Source: Siphonodentalium dalli (Eukaryota; Mollusca; Scaphopoda; Gadilida; Siphonodentaliidae). Taken from it: DNA of 64,000 nucleotides. The notes under the pieces are model-generated. The model was not told the origin of the DNA. It ran no database searches and saw nothing but the letters and a program-made list of their open reading frames with translations. Position 1 is the first letter of the stretch; each line of letters begins with the position of its first letter. The translations under genes and the position numbers were made by a program. The DNA is taken from contig CP136065.1 of assembly GCA_032622095.1 (NCBI GenBank), positions 92,941,343 through 93,005,342 on the forward strand. The letters run 5' to 3'. Positions 47,301-58,770 of this stretch are shown one piece after another.

Positions 47301-47926
47301 CAAATTTGCAATTTCAAAACAGATTTGAATTTACTGATATTTTCAGTGCTAAAAGATCTTTGTTTGGTATTTGGGCCTGTGTCGATGGTGTGAGATGCGT
47401 GTATTTGTTTATGCGGTTCGCTATAGAATATGCCAACATGGTCAGATACGTCACATGTAATTATGCCTGCGCTATGTTCATTGCGAATATTGTTTGTGTA
47501 AATGTTGTCGATCAGAGTAGCTGAGTGGTCTGTCATTCGAGTAGGCTTGGTTATCGTGGGCACGAATCCTTTGGTGAACATGTTGTTTATAAATTCATTT
47601 GTTTTGGAATGCGTTTTAAAATTAAGTAAGTCTATGTTGAAGTCTCCTGCTATGTAGGACTTGTGATTTTTGATTTTTTCTAAAATGCCATCAAATTTCG
47701 CCATGAATTTATCGATATCAGCTTTTGGTGCTGTATTCGGCCTGTAAACACAACCGACAATATGAGAGTTATGCTTTCCTGGGTTTATTTCTATAAATAC
47801 AGTTTCGATTACATGCGGAATGAATTCAGTAAGATCAGGTCTAATTTTGTATGGAATGTTGTCTTTAACAAATAAGCATACACCTCCCCTGCCATCGTCG
47901 TCGTCTAACCGACATCTAAATTCCAT
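47300..47926 (-). pseudogene. LINE-B endonuclease, main part
   Basis: GGVCLFVKDNIPY, VIETVFIEI, IAGDFNIDLL, TLIDNIYTN and CDVSDHVGIF: the remaining APE catalytic and fold motifs, ending with the conserved SDH. It loses frame after FKSVLKLQI. There a near-copy of about 25 bp (aaattcaaatctg... / aaatttgaatctg...) looks like a small duplication that shifts the frame into the RT region. Confidence 0.85.
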
Positions 47927-47932
47927 AGGATG

Positions 47933-48280
47933 TTAACCCGGAATTTGGTGATCGGATGATTGATTAATTTTAAACGTTTCTGTTAGGGCAATTATGTCAA
48001 ATGCATCGGTGGGTTTCAAGTCGCATAGTACGTTACACATCGATTCGAAATTTGCATTTAAGCTTCTACAATTCAAGTTAAAAATGGAAAATTTTGTTTT
48101 CTTATTCAAGTAGTCATGGGCCTGTGTTGGGGAGAAATACTGACAATCATTATCGGGTAGAATGCTAGGCTCTAAATACGTATCCGCGTTATTTTCTTCT
48201 ATATTGGCCCATTTTGCGGCGAAATCATAAGCGTCCGAGTCCCTGACCTCATCCAGAGTAACCACATTACTTGATGACAT
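47933..48280 (-). pseudogene. LINE-B N-terminus and start of endonuclease
   Basis: Starts MSSSNVVTLDEVRDSDAYDF. An acidic leader of about 80 residues is followed by FSIFNLNCRSLNANFES and IIALTETFK, the first two APE motifs. It ends at HQIPG then TAA, after which the same frame continues as HPMEFRCRL. One base change in a Tyr-type codon would explain the stop. Confidence 0.85.
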
Positions 48281-48761
48281 TGAATTGGATTGTGTGAATT
48301 ATGAAAGTCGTGCCCTTTAGTGAGAAGGAATTATTCATAGGAATATACAAAATATGTACACAGTCACCCTGGTAGTACGTGCATATATAACAATAGGTTT
48401 GTTTCATCTAAGCATTATAAGGTGATATATTTGAACACATGACCGATGTCCAACGGTGGATAAGTACCGCTCATTGTCATGGCGTGACGAGTAAATACCG
48501 GAAACTAGGTCGATCTCATCTGGGGCGGACTGAGAATCAGGTCAAAATCAAAGTTATACAACGGTTAAAAAACACGAGTCGTTTTGTAACCAGCGAATAC
48601 AAACAACATTAAAAGCTTAGTTTAGAGGTAAAGCGGGCTGATAAAATTGGGAATGTGTGACCTGGAGGATTCTAGCTAGTTCCTAGGTCAAAGTAAGTAC
48701 GGGTACAGATAATGTGTGAGCCTATCATTTCGCCTATTTTGCTCGGACTGTATCAGAACAT

Positions 48762-49308
48762 CAGGGAATGTGGGTCATATGCAGACCCAGTTCACTGGTC
48801 ACTTTTCGTATAGTTCACAAACGAGTGGAACGACAACAGCGAGTTACCTTTCATAGTGCTGTTAATTTTTCAATCTGATGATAACAGAAGATGGATGTTA
48901 CTATTAATCGAAATTTGGCCAATACATATATATCTGTGACTCGTGGAAAATGTGCAGATTTGTTCCAAATATATATCAGCATTTCTATAAAAGATGGGAT
49001 ACTGTAACGCTTGGTCAAAGAAAGCTAGATGCAGGTTGGGTTATTGTGTGGGGTAATTGTTTTTCCTTATGATTGTTTATTATTTTATTTTTATTTTATT
49101 GTAGTAAGAAATTAATCTGTAATTATGTTCAGTTGTTTTCGTATCAACTTTATACTCTTTTTTTAATTTATTTTTTAATTGGGAAATAACCTCATATTAA
49201 GACGTTGGGTTGATTTTGTTTTGTTTTGCTTTGATTACACCCCCACACAATTTCTAACTATATATTTTTTTTAGAACAAGGTAAGAAGAAACTTATCCCT
49301 ATGGCTCA

Positions 49309-49402
<94 letters not shown>

Positions 49403-49956
49403 TAAACAGGGACGATAGAGAAGCCCAACTGCATTTTGCTTTCTTTGGCTGTAGGTTACATATATATTAGTTGACTAGTTAATGCATATTATATACAGTG
49501 ATTGTATCAAACACACCAATGTGGCCAATAATGACTACATTCTAGGTTTGATTCATTGTTTATATGTTTAAGTAATTGATGATGTTCATGCATTATAAGT
49601 TGAGCAAATTTGAGGATGTTTGGCCAACTTAGTCTCGTTAACCCATTCATCGTTCGTGTGACTTTTACTTTGCGTAACCCATGTTAATGAACCAATTGTA
49701 CGCTCTTAAGTGTTATGAACTGCAGAAGAAAAAGAGATAGTTCCTTAATACTTATTTGAAACTTTTTTGTTCTACATATAGTTTATAGATCTTTCAGAAT
49801 GAAAAAAAACATTACCGTTTTCACATGTTGTATCAATTGCATTGAACTGGAGATGAGAAAACTTTGTGAATCATAATGACATCATGTAGGTGAATTGGCA
49901 TTATCCCCAGTTATTGGCGCAATTTATATATAATTACACAATGAAAGTAGTACTAA
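48762..49956. other. Spacer with (TA)n microsatellite at 49310-49401
   Basis: AT-rich with no gene seen, apart from a pure ta dinucleotide run of about 90 bp. T-rich tracts near 49080-49270. Confidence 0.6.
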
Positions 49957-50936
49957 CCAAATAAAGTTACACTAAATCCAGCCATTTATGGGACCATCTC
50001 CTTTTATGCTCAACATAAACTAATTTTCATTATAACAAGCAGACGGCGGTATCCCCCGCCGAAATGTGCAGTTGGGCAAGTGCATTGTCAATAATGTTTG
50101 CGTTCTCTGCCGAAATGTGCAGTTGGGGAAGTGCATTCTCAACAAGAGGTGGGATTTTGTCAAAAAGCCAGGCTTTGTGCAAACTCATTTTAGAACTGAC
50201 ATTTGTGGAAATTAGCCATATGACGTTGTCCATTTGCACTAAAAATAATAAACAAAGTCCAATAACTCTGCTGAAAATATCCGGGCGGACCTGGTTTGCG
50301 AACTCGTTCTAGATACTAGTCATGTGAACTCATATACCAAAAATCTTGGAAATCCGTTGACATTTGTGGAAATGAGCCCTGTGACGTCGTCCATTTGCAT
50401 GCAAAAAAATAAACAAAGTCCAATAACTCTGCTGAAAATATCCGGCCGGACCTGGTTTGCGAACTCGTTCTAGATACTGGTCAAGTGAACTCATATTCCA
50501 AAAATCTTTTAAAATCCGTTGACATTTGTGGAAATGAGCCCTGTGACGTCGTCTATTTGCTATTTGGTAAATTCGACAATAATAATAAACAAAGTCCAAT
50601 AACTCCCGTAAAAATATCTGGCCAGACCTGGCTTGCGAACTCATTCTATCTAATGGTCAAATGAACTCATATACCACAAATCTTTGAAAACCATTTACAT
50701 TTGTTCAAGTTATGACGCTTACAAATTCGGGACAGACGGAACGACGGACGGACGGCTCGACGGACGGACGGAACCCATTACTATAATTACCATGTTGTTT
50801 GTATCATTCATAGAGCATATGAGTATATTTTACACAAATCCATGGCTCAAATTCATTCATTAGTTGAATACATTCTGTTGAGTAAAATAGGAGATGCTCC
50901 CATAAATGGCAGGACTTAGTGTAGAGTACCCCTTTA
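49957..50936. mobile_element. Inverted-end element with internal tandem repeats, related to T1
   Basis: The ends pair over about 55 bp (cactaaatccagccatttat, gggaccatctcc against 50876-50936). The right end (aggggtact...) followed by TTAA resembles family T1; the left terminus has decayed. Inside, an about 162-bp unit is repeated three times (50197, 50360, 50520: gacatttgtggaaatgagcc ... ctggtttgcgaactcgttct). A GGAC-rich stretch follows at 50730-50770. Confidence 0.65.
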
Positions 50937-51052
50937 ACTTTTATCAAGCAAGCTTTATGTAGGCAATGGAGGTAGTGAGTGGTCGATACATTGCAGAAAA
51001 CAGCAGGTATATGGCAGCCTCAAGCTATAACTGTTATATGACGGCAATGATG

Positions 51053-51221
51053 TCAGAACAAGAGGGTGTCTTCTGTGGGCAGTAGGGTATCATCATCATC
51101 TGCGTCAGCCTCATAGTAGCTGTCAGATGAAGTGTCAGATGCATTGTGTCGATCATCAACGTCGTCAACATCATCAAATGGAACATAAGATCTATCGCTA
51201 TCACCGACCCTCCCAGAAGAG
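51053..51221 (-). CDS. Terminal exon of an unrecognised gene with acidic tail
   Basis: Acceptor tttctcttacag on the minus strand (51222 onward). It enters in phase 2, with one base completing the previous codon. 55 codons follow, then TGA at 51055-51053. It reads SSGRVGDSDRSYVPFDDVDD then an Asp/Ser-rich run ending DTLLPTEDTLLF. Acidic disordered C-terminus, no domain. It pairs in phase with the exon at 54513-54599. The Asp run comes partly from (gat/tca) triplets, so some of the tail may be microsatellite-derived. Confidence 0.5.
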
Positions 51222-51265
51222 CTGTAAGAGAAATATGTAGAGACGTGATAGCTAGTAGTTATCCA

Positions 51266-51349
51266 GTCAATATGAGCAAGCCTGCAAATAGTGTGTCTGT
51301 CATTTGCAGAATGAGGTCCACCAGAGAGTGAATTTAGTGACGCTAAACC
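51266..51349. mobile_element. Left part of an H1 nested-palindrome element, cut by LINE-D
   Basis: Matches the start of 15373-15817 (gcctgcaaatagtgtgtctg, catttgcagaatgaggtcca) through the first hairpin arm, then stops where LINE-D begins. Confidence 0.7.
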
Positions 51350-51360
51350 GCACCAGGGTT

Positions 51361-52992
51361 GGTTTAAACAATATTTAATTTGAACTAATACAGAACATAA
51401 TTACATACAATAAATACAAAACATATATATATTTTTTTTAAGTGTTCAAAAGAGGATTGGGAAACAAGCTTGGGGGCTTTTGTTAAGTCCTATCCTCAGA
51501 AAATAAATGTTACCCCAATATATACCATTGGGGTATAGCAGACGGGTTTGGTTCTGTGTGGTCCGAATAATAAAGTTTAGGTGAAGGGATAGGAAAGAGA
51601 AAGGGAGTACAGGCAGTGGTTGAAAATGTGTAGGTGAACTTACTATTAACAGTAGGATAAGATATATCACGGAGAAATAAGTGAGGATTGTATCGTTTTA
51701 AATTGATCACCATTTATTGTCACAAGCCAGTGAAAAGTCTTAATGCAAATAAATTTGAGCACGCTACGACCCAATTGGAGAGAATTCCAAATCGGCGGAA
51801 TATCAGAATTATTCACATTCCTTTAATGAGCTTTTTAGTTAATGTATTTAATAAGTATTTAATAAGTGACGAAATGTGTATGTACCATAAATAATTATTC
51901 CAGTATAGAGGGCGAGGTGGTAGGGCTAAAACACGCGCAGTGACTATAATTTAAGACATTACGTATATGTTATTAGTAACACGCGTGTTTCGGCTTAAAC
52001 CACCGTACCCTTGAGTCAGAAACGCCCAGTACAGACAATGAACTTCTGTACAACATCGAAGATTTTAATGTTCAAATCATCAGCGAGATCAGGAGACCCA
52101 TACAGAAGTACATCAGGTGATATTATAATTGATGGCAGATCAGCTAACAGTTCAGTTCTTGCTTGAGTATATAATGGACATTTCAAGAGAAAATGATATG
52201 CTGATTCAATTTCAAAACCACCACAGGGACACATCGGGGACTTTTTAAGGTGATTTGGTGACAAGGTCTTTGTTCAGGTTACTGCACCCCAATCTGATTC
52301 TAGTATGATAAACTTGAGCTTTCCGAGAATAACTATGGTAATAAAATTTAGCAATCTTTGAACGACCAGTGTTAATGTTTCGTTTAAAATCGGCTTTCTG
52401 AAGACCTTACCGAATCAGATAAACTGTTCCAAGCACGTGTGGCAGATGGTAGAAATGTATACATATAGTAATTATTATTACTATCAGGCGGGTGGATGCT
52501 GGGATGTCTAAGATTGTAGCCAGTTGAGGAAGAATCAGGTGGAATCATATTAGATAAGTAGGATGGAGCTCTGTGTTTTGTCATATTGTAAAACTGCTTA
52601 TGCCTGCGTTGTGCAAGCGGTTCCCAACCTGTTTCAAGTAATAATTTCCTATCGCTAGCACTTCTGGTTGCCCCAGTAACTATTCTTGCCATTTCATACT
52701 GGATACCCTCAATTCTATCGCTCGTACACTTGGGGATATTATCCCACACAGGTGATGCATACTCTAGGATAGGGCGAATAAATGAAAAGTATATTGTTTC
52801 AAGAGACTTTCTGCTTAATCTAAATTTATGTCTTTTTACAAGGTTTACTCTCTTCCATGCCTTATTAATTATGCTACAGACGTGACTTTCCCATGACCCA
52901 GAACTATGGAATGTGACTCCAAGATGTTTGTGACTACTTACTTTAGTTATTTCAGATCCATCCATGAAGAGGGCGGGTGATCTATGGTTGTT
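51361..52992 (-). mobile_element. LINE-D, 5'-truncated, with 11-bp target duplication
   Basis: GCACCAGGGTT occurs at 51350-51360 and 52993-53003. Coding remnant 52384-52965 (thumb region: HKHLGVTFHSSGSWESHV, FIRPILEYASPVWDN, RRHKQFYNM, ATRAWNSLSDSVR), a frameshifted middle, and 52016-52264 with CPCGGFEIESAYHFLLKCP ending CTGRF. The 3' UTR ends in an AT-rich aaatacaaaacatatatat region. Same clade as LINE-A and LINE-C. At least two frameshifts. Confidence 0.88.
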
Positions 52993-53003
52993 GCACCAGG
53001 GTT

Positions 53004-53787
53004 CACGCTGCCATTGTCCTTACCCCAAAATCGGAAATCTAATTCAAATACCCAAATTTATTTTGTAATGGGAGTGACATGAGAATCAAATTTGTAGTAT
53101 GATCATAGTCCTCCAGTATCGCTAAAAGAACATGTACCAGGAGTTTCAAGAACCTGAAATTCCTAAAATTAATTTCCCAGTATTTTCCATGATAGGTGTA
53201 TTAAACCTGATTTGTCTACAGTATTACATATACTCCAATTCTATTGAACAACATGCAACAGACTTGTCTGGACACTCTATATAATGCAGCCTATGCAATG
53301 AACACAATACAATGATTACCTATTTAGTGTAGTACCTGGATCTTTATAATGCAGTCAATGCAATGAACCCATTTCCTCCAGAATTCTGGTTGACACAAGC
53401 ACATTCTGTTAGAATGAAAAAAATAATCACTGCATGAGAATGAGTCTGACTTAAGATTTTATTACATTACTTGCAGCGAAAAAGGACCTAAGTCAGCTTT
53501 TGGGATTCAGATTCGGATTTACAATAGAAAAGTTGCTGCCGAAAACAGTTTCCCGACACGTCTTCAGTTTGTGTCAAAACGTCGCAGCTCTAGCTCAATA
53601 AGAACCTTGTTGTTTTTATCCCGACAAGACATTTTACGTTGATTTTCTTGTTGATCTACAATGAAAAAATAATGAGATGTCGTTTGATACTAAAATGTCT
53701 TATCTTGACAATAAATTCAACGAAATAGCTGATATGTAGTCAGACCTGTTTACTTTCAAAATTGGAAATAGGGAGATTTGGGGTACA
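53004..53787. other. Intronic spacer, no gene seen
   Basis: Lies in the minus-strand intron. Contains a short direct repeat (gcagcctatgcaatgaac / gcagtcaatgcaatgaac) near 53286 and 53350. Confidence 0.45.
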
Positions 53788-53880
53788 GGACGTTTCGTAC
53801 CATGTACGTTTCGTACTTGGTCGTTTCGTACCATCTGGTCGTTTGGTACCATATTTTTTTGTCGTTTCGTACCGCAAGGC
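53788..53880. repeat. Short tandem repeat of cgtttcgtacc
   Basis: Four to five diverged units of about 20 bp (cgtttcgtaccat.tggt). Confidence 0.8.
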
Positions 53881-53932
53881 TTATCGCTTGTAACAGCCGT
53901 CGGCTAATTTTTTGTTTTATCAAATTTATTTA

Positions 53933-54020
53933 TGATTTTTGTATCAACCAATATTTCCTTGAACATTTTTCAAATTTATTGATTATAATTATGTGATACA
54001 TTGATGGAAAGAGCTCTTAA
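53933..54020. repeat. Dispersed repeat R3, copy 2
   Basis: Almost identical to 10552-10640; ends at gagctctta. Confidence 0.8.
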
Positions 54021-54093
54021 CCCAATGTTCTGTGAATTATCAATCGATTTGTCTCAGGCAATATAAATTTTAAAATAAATATGAAACATTTAA

Positions 54094-54356
54094 AGGCACT
54101 CAATCCGATCAGACCCTCGTAAATTACTATTTCTTTGGCTTCAAGGGTAAAAACTATTTAATTCGAGTCGAGGAACCCACCCATCAAACCTCAGAGTGAT
54201 CAGATATCAAACTTCAAAAATCAATATATGATCACTCTGAGCTTTGATGGGTGGGTTCCTCGACACGAATCAAATATTGTTTACCCCTGATTGCCCTGAT
54301 GGGCCCTGAAGCCAAAGAAATAGTAATTTAGCGATGCTTAATTGGATTGAGTACCT
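54094..54356. mobile_element. TTAA-flanked long-hairpin MITE, family T3
   Basis: 263 bp, TTAA at 54090-54093 and 54357-54360. Ends AGGCACTCAATCCGATCAG and AGGTACTCAATCCAATTAA-like. Arms contain gaacccacccatcaaa; the loop is shorter than in 11762-12159. Inserted in the minus-strand intron. Confidence 0.85.
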
Positions 54357-54512
54357 TTAACAGAAGGAAATGTGTGAAATAAACACAGAACATACTGTGC
54401 ATCAGAACGGAGAATTTGCCCCAACATCTAGTTTCCCCAACATATTTCCATCATATTAGATAAGTTCTTTGCAAGCAATAATATGTCTTGGGAACAAACA
54501 TCTTTTACTCAC

Positions 54513-54599
54513 ACATCGAGTGGCAGAGAAACTTCATATTCATATTCATCTTTCCAAACACATGTGGGGCTGCTGTCCGGACATAATTTCGCACGCTTT
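54513..54599 (-). CDS. Penultimate exon of the acidic-tail gene
   Basis: Minus strand: acceptor cactcttccag, 87 nt, donor gtgagt. One base completes a codon, then 28 codons KRAKLCPDSSPTCVWKDEYE.. LPLD, then two bases (GT) that complete a codon with the first base of 51221. The phases at this intron agree, and the intron (54512-51222) holds LINE-D and several MITEs. Upstream exons were not found. Protein unknown. Confidence 0.5.
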
Positions 54600-54967
54600 C
54601 TGGAAGAGTGACCGACACCAATGAAATTTATCGTCGAATAAACCTTAATGGCTAATTAAAGGACAACAATTGTTTTTCAGTATTATGTGAATTGACAGCT
54701 TCTGATTAAATTATATACCTTGTATTTGCCTTGGTCAAAACTTGATGTAAACATATTTTATTATTCCAAATAAATAGTCATACAGAATATATAACAATGA
54801 TTTATCATAATTTGGTGGAATAAATGGATTTGGCATAAAGCAAAGGTTGCTGAATTAAAGCCATATCCATTATTGTCGTGATACCCCAGTCATGAGGATT
54901 TTAGATGTATATATTACCCGGTGCGGTTTGATCCGTCACCGGGTCTGTCCAACAGGGGGGGGGGGGT

Positions 54968-55560
54968 AAATATAAATTGGTTGATGTAGTATTAAGGCAT
55001 CTGTATGCGTATGGATTTGGAATATGTATACATTTAGATTTAAGTCTAACTATAGATTCATCATGTTCCTGCCAGTCCTGCCTGACTGTATATATATTAA
55101 ATATTGAATATATTTATAATGATATAATGATAACGTGCGTGACCACGACTGTTAGTTAGGTTATATGTTACTTCTCGCTAGACCCAGTGAGATATTTAGG
55201 TGGGAGGGTGAATCGTCTTGACTCAATAATGGTCTTCTGAGTAAAGACAAGTTATGAACACCGTTTAGTTTGTATTATAAATTTTTGGACGGCCATAACA
55301 ATTGCTTTATTTTCTAAAATGCTAAGGCTATCAGATCCATTGAGTAGTGTCTTTATAGTATATGAAGTACGAATATCACAGAAGCAATTTCGTCTACTTT
55401 CCGCGTACATGGGACAGTCGAATAAGAAGTGAGTTGGGGTCTCCCTCTCACCACATGCACACCTGGGGTCATCACGAATATGATTTGTTTTGAGGTCGGC
55501 GTTTAGGTTACTACATTTGGGCAGGTCGAGTGTATATGTTTTGAACATAGCTTGGTTTGG
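54968..55560 (-). mobile_element. LINE-E fragment
   Basis: Coding remnant 55252-55548: LPKCSNLNADL, then CACGERETPTHFLFDCPMY and VQKFIIQTKR, the C-terminal CxC..H..C region of the same LINE clade as A, C and D. A 3' UTR of about 280 bp follows toward 54968, where a G run begins. The 5' truncation point and target duplication were not resolved. Confidence 0.75.
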
Positions 55561-57129
55561 ATGTTCAATGTTCCATGGTTCATTTTTCCCCCAAATTACG
55601 TCACAACGTGCTACGTTAATCGCTTCGATTGGACACTTTTACCTTGTATTTGGGCTACTCATGAGTTCTGATTGGCGCTACTGTCGTGGAATAATACTGG
55701 AATCTTATTCTACCCATTCGAAAACAATGTGCAAAGTAGAACAAACTGTGTTTTAAAAACATGCACGTATGTACAAATGTATATATAACCTGGTTTTGCT
55801 GTGAAATGTGAACCGAAACCATCACTACTGGTGTAGTCCATTATGTGAAATGGACAGGTCCCAAATGTTCACTACATCTATAATAGACCTATATCAGATA
55901 CTTTAGAATGACACGGCATCGCGTCACGTACCATTTTTTCACTGTAGCAGGCAGTTAATTCAATTTAACGGAGGCGTGGCATCTTGCAGCGGTGATTCAA
56001 ATAAATTCAATGTGGTTGCTGAATCAGAACTCCTGTCTGTATCCATCTAATTAACACGACATCTATTCATTCGTCCTCAAATTGCCATATAATGCTCGAG
56101 TTATTTCTGTTGTGCGACATCACTATATATACATTTTTAAATATCTATTCATGATGAATTTGGTATGCATGGAGCGCTCATGGAATGTTCAACAATCAGG
56201 AGTTCGTCACTTCGTTATCGAAGCTTTATTATAACCTTCGGCGATGAAATTTGTTTTTAGATCAGAAAACCTTAACACTTTCATGGCGATAGCTGCGCTG
56301 GTGCAGCATTAAATATCCTGTACCAATGCATTCGCGTATAAACGGGCCCTGAGCGATTGGAAATATTAAAACGGCAATTCGTACGTTTTGGACACCAGTC
56401 TATAATTGCAACCAATACGCACACGATTAGATAGCGAAATATACTTAATCTGGGCTCACGATTAGATAGGGATTGGTATTAAATCGCAATAATACAAGCC
56501 ACGCGAGATTAGGATTATTGACGAAATAACGGAGTTTTTATTTTAGCAGAGCTTTTAACGTGCCTCGGTGCCAAAACTATCTGAAGCCCACCCACGCAGT
56601 TTTAGAGTTTGGGGATGAAGATTTGAAAGGGCTTCAGCCCTCTCCTCTCCTACAACACACATTATATATTATATTTCGCTATCTCTAATCGATTAAATAT
56701 ATTTCGCTATCTAATCTATTAAATATATTTTGGAGTTCACAACGATATATATAAATAGGTGCACATTTTCAAAACCGGACAAACCCTTCAGCAGATTCCT
56801 ATCAAATAAACATAGGACGTGGCTAGAGGGTCTCCGTTGGGGGTGTCCACCTTGATAATTCCAACTGCACACCACCACCCCCCCCCCCCCCTTGGATCAG
56901 ACCAGAGACAAGATTTTGCATAATTCATAATTCAATTTGCACCCCCCCCCCCCTGAATCAAATAAACACCCCTTGAATCAGACCAAAGGTTTGCATAATT
57001 TCATTCCCCCCTTGCACCTAAGTGTTCACAGGCCTAATAGCCTATTTATAAACCATGGTTGTAGCTACCCGGTATGATAATATTAATATATTTTGAACCT
57101 GAAAATTGCGCAAATCCTAAAATGTAGTG
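55560..57129. other. Spacer with poly-C tracts and a T2 MITE fragment
   Basis: 56276-56340 is the left end of a T2-type MITE (cactttcatggcgatagctg, accaatgcattcgcgtata) after TTAA. 56870-56955 has poly-C tracts with a repeated cccttgaatcaga phrase. 56650-56735 repeats atatatttcgctatct. No gene seen. Confidence 0.6.
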
Positions 57130-57500
57130 GTCTAACTCCAGACAAATGCACACGACTACGGGCAATAGACCAGGACACACCCGACCGCCCATGGTTGTTC
57201 GGCCCGGTGTGAGAAAAGTTTGAAAACTAAACAAGAAAATCGCAAAATCCTAGCATCTAAACTGCCCTCAAGCTTTCCTAGTGTTGGTAATTCCATTCAT
57301 TTCAGTCAACAATTTTAACCAAATGTAGTAAAATATTGTTTTCTTAAACTCATTAGCATTTTTGTATTGGCCACGGGGAGGGACCAGGACACACCGGGCG
57401 GACCATGGTTCGGCCGGTGTGCGAAAATTTTGAAATCTGAACAAGAAAATCGCAAAACCTAGCCTCTAGACTAGCCTCAAGCAATCATAGAGTTGGACAT
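57130..57500. repeat. Direct duplication, about 220-bp offset
   Basis: ggaccaggacacac.cgggc.gaccatgg through aacaagaaaatcgcaaaa.cctagc occurs at about 57166-57270 and 57384-57485. 57505-57660 then holds several ttggaaattt/aaatttccaac units like those in 43785-44005. Confidence 0.7.
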
Positions 57501-57789
57501 TTCAAACCTGACACCCCGACTTAGGTTGGAAAATTTCCAACTGATGAAGTTTTTGACTGGCCATGGGGGAGGGACAAGGACACAGGCTTCCAAGTGTTGG
57601 AAATTTCCAACCTGACACCACCTAAGGTTGGAAAATTTCTAACTGATGGCCATTTCAGTACAAAATATTTACCAAAAGAAGGAAAATATGTAAATATTGG
57701 TCCAAAAACATTAAATTCCCCCAATTGATTGATTCATGGCAGTATACATGATACTCATTTTACCCCCATCCAAAAAGGTTGGGGTATTA

Positions 57790-57955
57790 TATATAAGGAT
57801 TAACTGTGGAATGTTTTATGGAGATGTAACCGTGAGTTAAGTGGACATAACTTGTGTAAAAACCCGAAGGATTTTACATACAAGTTATGACCACTTACCT
57901 CACGGTTACATCTCCATAAAAATAGTCCACATGACAGTTAATCCTTATATTTATA
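57790..57955. mobile_element. Hairpin element, about 80-bp arms
   Basis: ataaggattaactgt..ggagatgtaaccgtgagttaagtgg pairs with ccacttacctcacggttacatctcc..acagttaatccttat around an acccgaagga turn. Likely a MITE; target duplication not identified. Confidence 0.7.
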
Positions 57956-58216
57956 TACATTTAGCGAAAAAGCCACTTTTGTAAATGTATTTAAATCGAA
58001 AAGTGTATCGTGACAAAAACAGCCCAAAATACCCAATAGCACCCTTGGCAAAAGTTAATAGGAACAATTTCTCTTCATATTGAAACCCGATGATGTATTA
58101 AGTCAATCCTGCGCGAGTCCAAATGCACCCCAAAACATTACGCGTTCGTCTTTCCAAACCCAATGACGTATCGATGGTGTTATGAGCTTGGTGTTATGAG
58201 CCGTTGCGCATTCACC

Positions 58217-58763
58217 CAGGGGGGGGGGGGGGTGTCGGAAAAAAAATTCAGGCACGTATGGCATTTTTTCCCTTTCGATCATTTTTTGTACCCACCCACC
58301 CCCACATCCAATTTTTTTTTCCGTTTTCGGCAGTTTTTTCCGACCATTTTTTTACCCCCCCCCTTTAACACTAAAACAGATATTTGCGGGGGGGAATTCA
58401 CTGTAAACAGCTGTATATGAATTTCTGTGCATACTATTTATCATGGATGTTAACATGGACATGTAAATAGGAATGAGTCATTTTGAGGTCATTCGGCCAA
58501 AAAAATATGGCTGCCAGCGGCCATCTTGGATTTCAAAATTTGCAACAAAAACACGATAACTGCCTGCAGTCAGTTTACCAGTTATAATTACATTATTTCT
58601 CTCGTTCAAAGTGGTTTTGAAGCCCAACTCATTGCCAAAACACTAAAAAACAAGCAGGAATTTTTTTTTTAGTTGCAGAAAAAATTGCTTGTTGGTGGCT
58701 TTGACCACCCACCCATCCCGGCATACGTGCCGGAAATTTTTGTTCACCCCCCCCCCCCCCCCG
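58217..58763. mobile_element. hAT-like non-autonomous element with poly-G ends
   Basis: Flanked by ATTCACC (58210-58216 and 58764-58770). Inverted ends: CAGGGG.. run then tgtcggaaaaaaaattcagg and cacgtatg, matched by catacgtgccggaaattttt and a C run. A 7-8-bp duplication with a CAGGG start suggests hAT. The 85-codon frame across it is a translation of homopolymers. Confidence 0.6.
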
Positions 58764-58770
58764 ATTCACC

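Larger units (their letters stand above)
44753..48746 (-). mobile_element. LINE-B, nearly full-length APE-type non-LTR retrotransposon
   Basis: About 4.0 kb. Candidate 15-bp target duplication: ACTGTACCAGAACAC (44738-44752) and ACTGTATCAGAACAT (48747-48761), 13 of 15 matching. The 3' tail is aaataaaatatcctatccta. The 3' UTR has a ggggatggcaggaagacag...ccatcccc hairpin. Single ORF layout: N-terminal region, endonuclease, RT and a Cys motif. Only one nonsense codon and two frame breaks were seen. It abuts the Harbinger-like element. CR1/L2/Jockey group by motif. Confidence 0.85.

Noticed and set aside
58163-58420. 85-codon frame through poly-G/poly-C tracts
   Set aside because: Pure translation of homopolymers in the TIR of a transposon.
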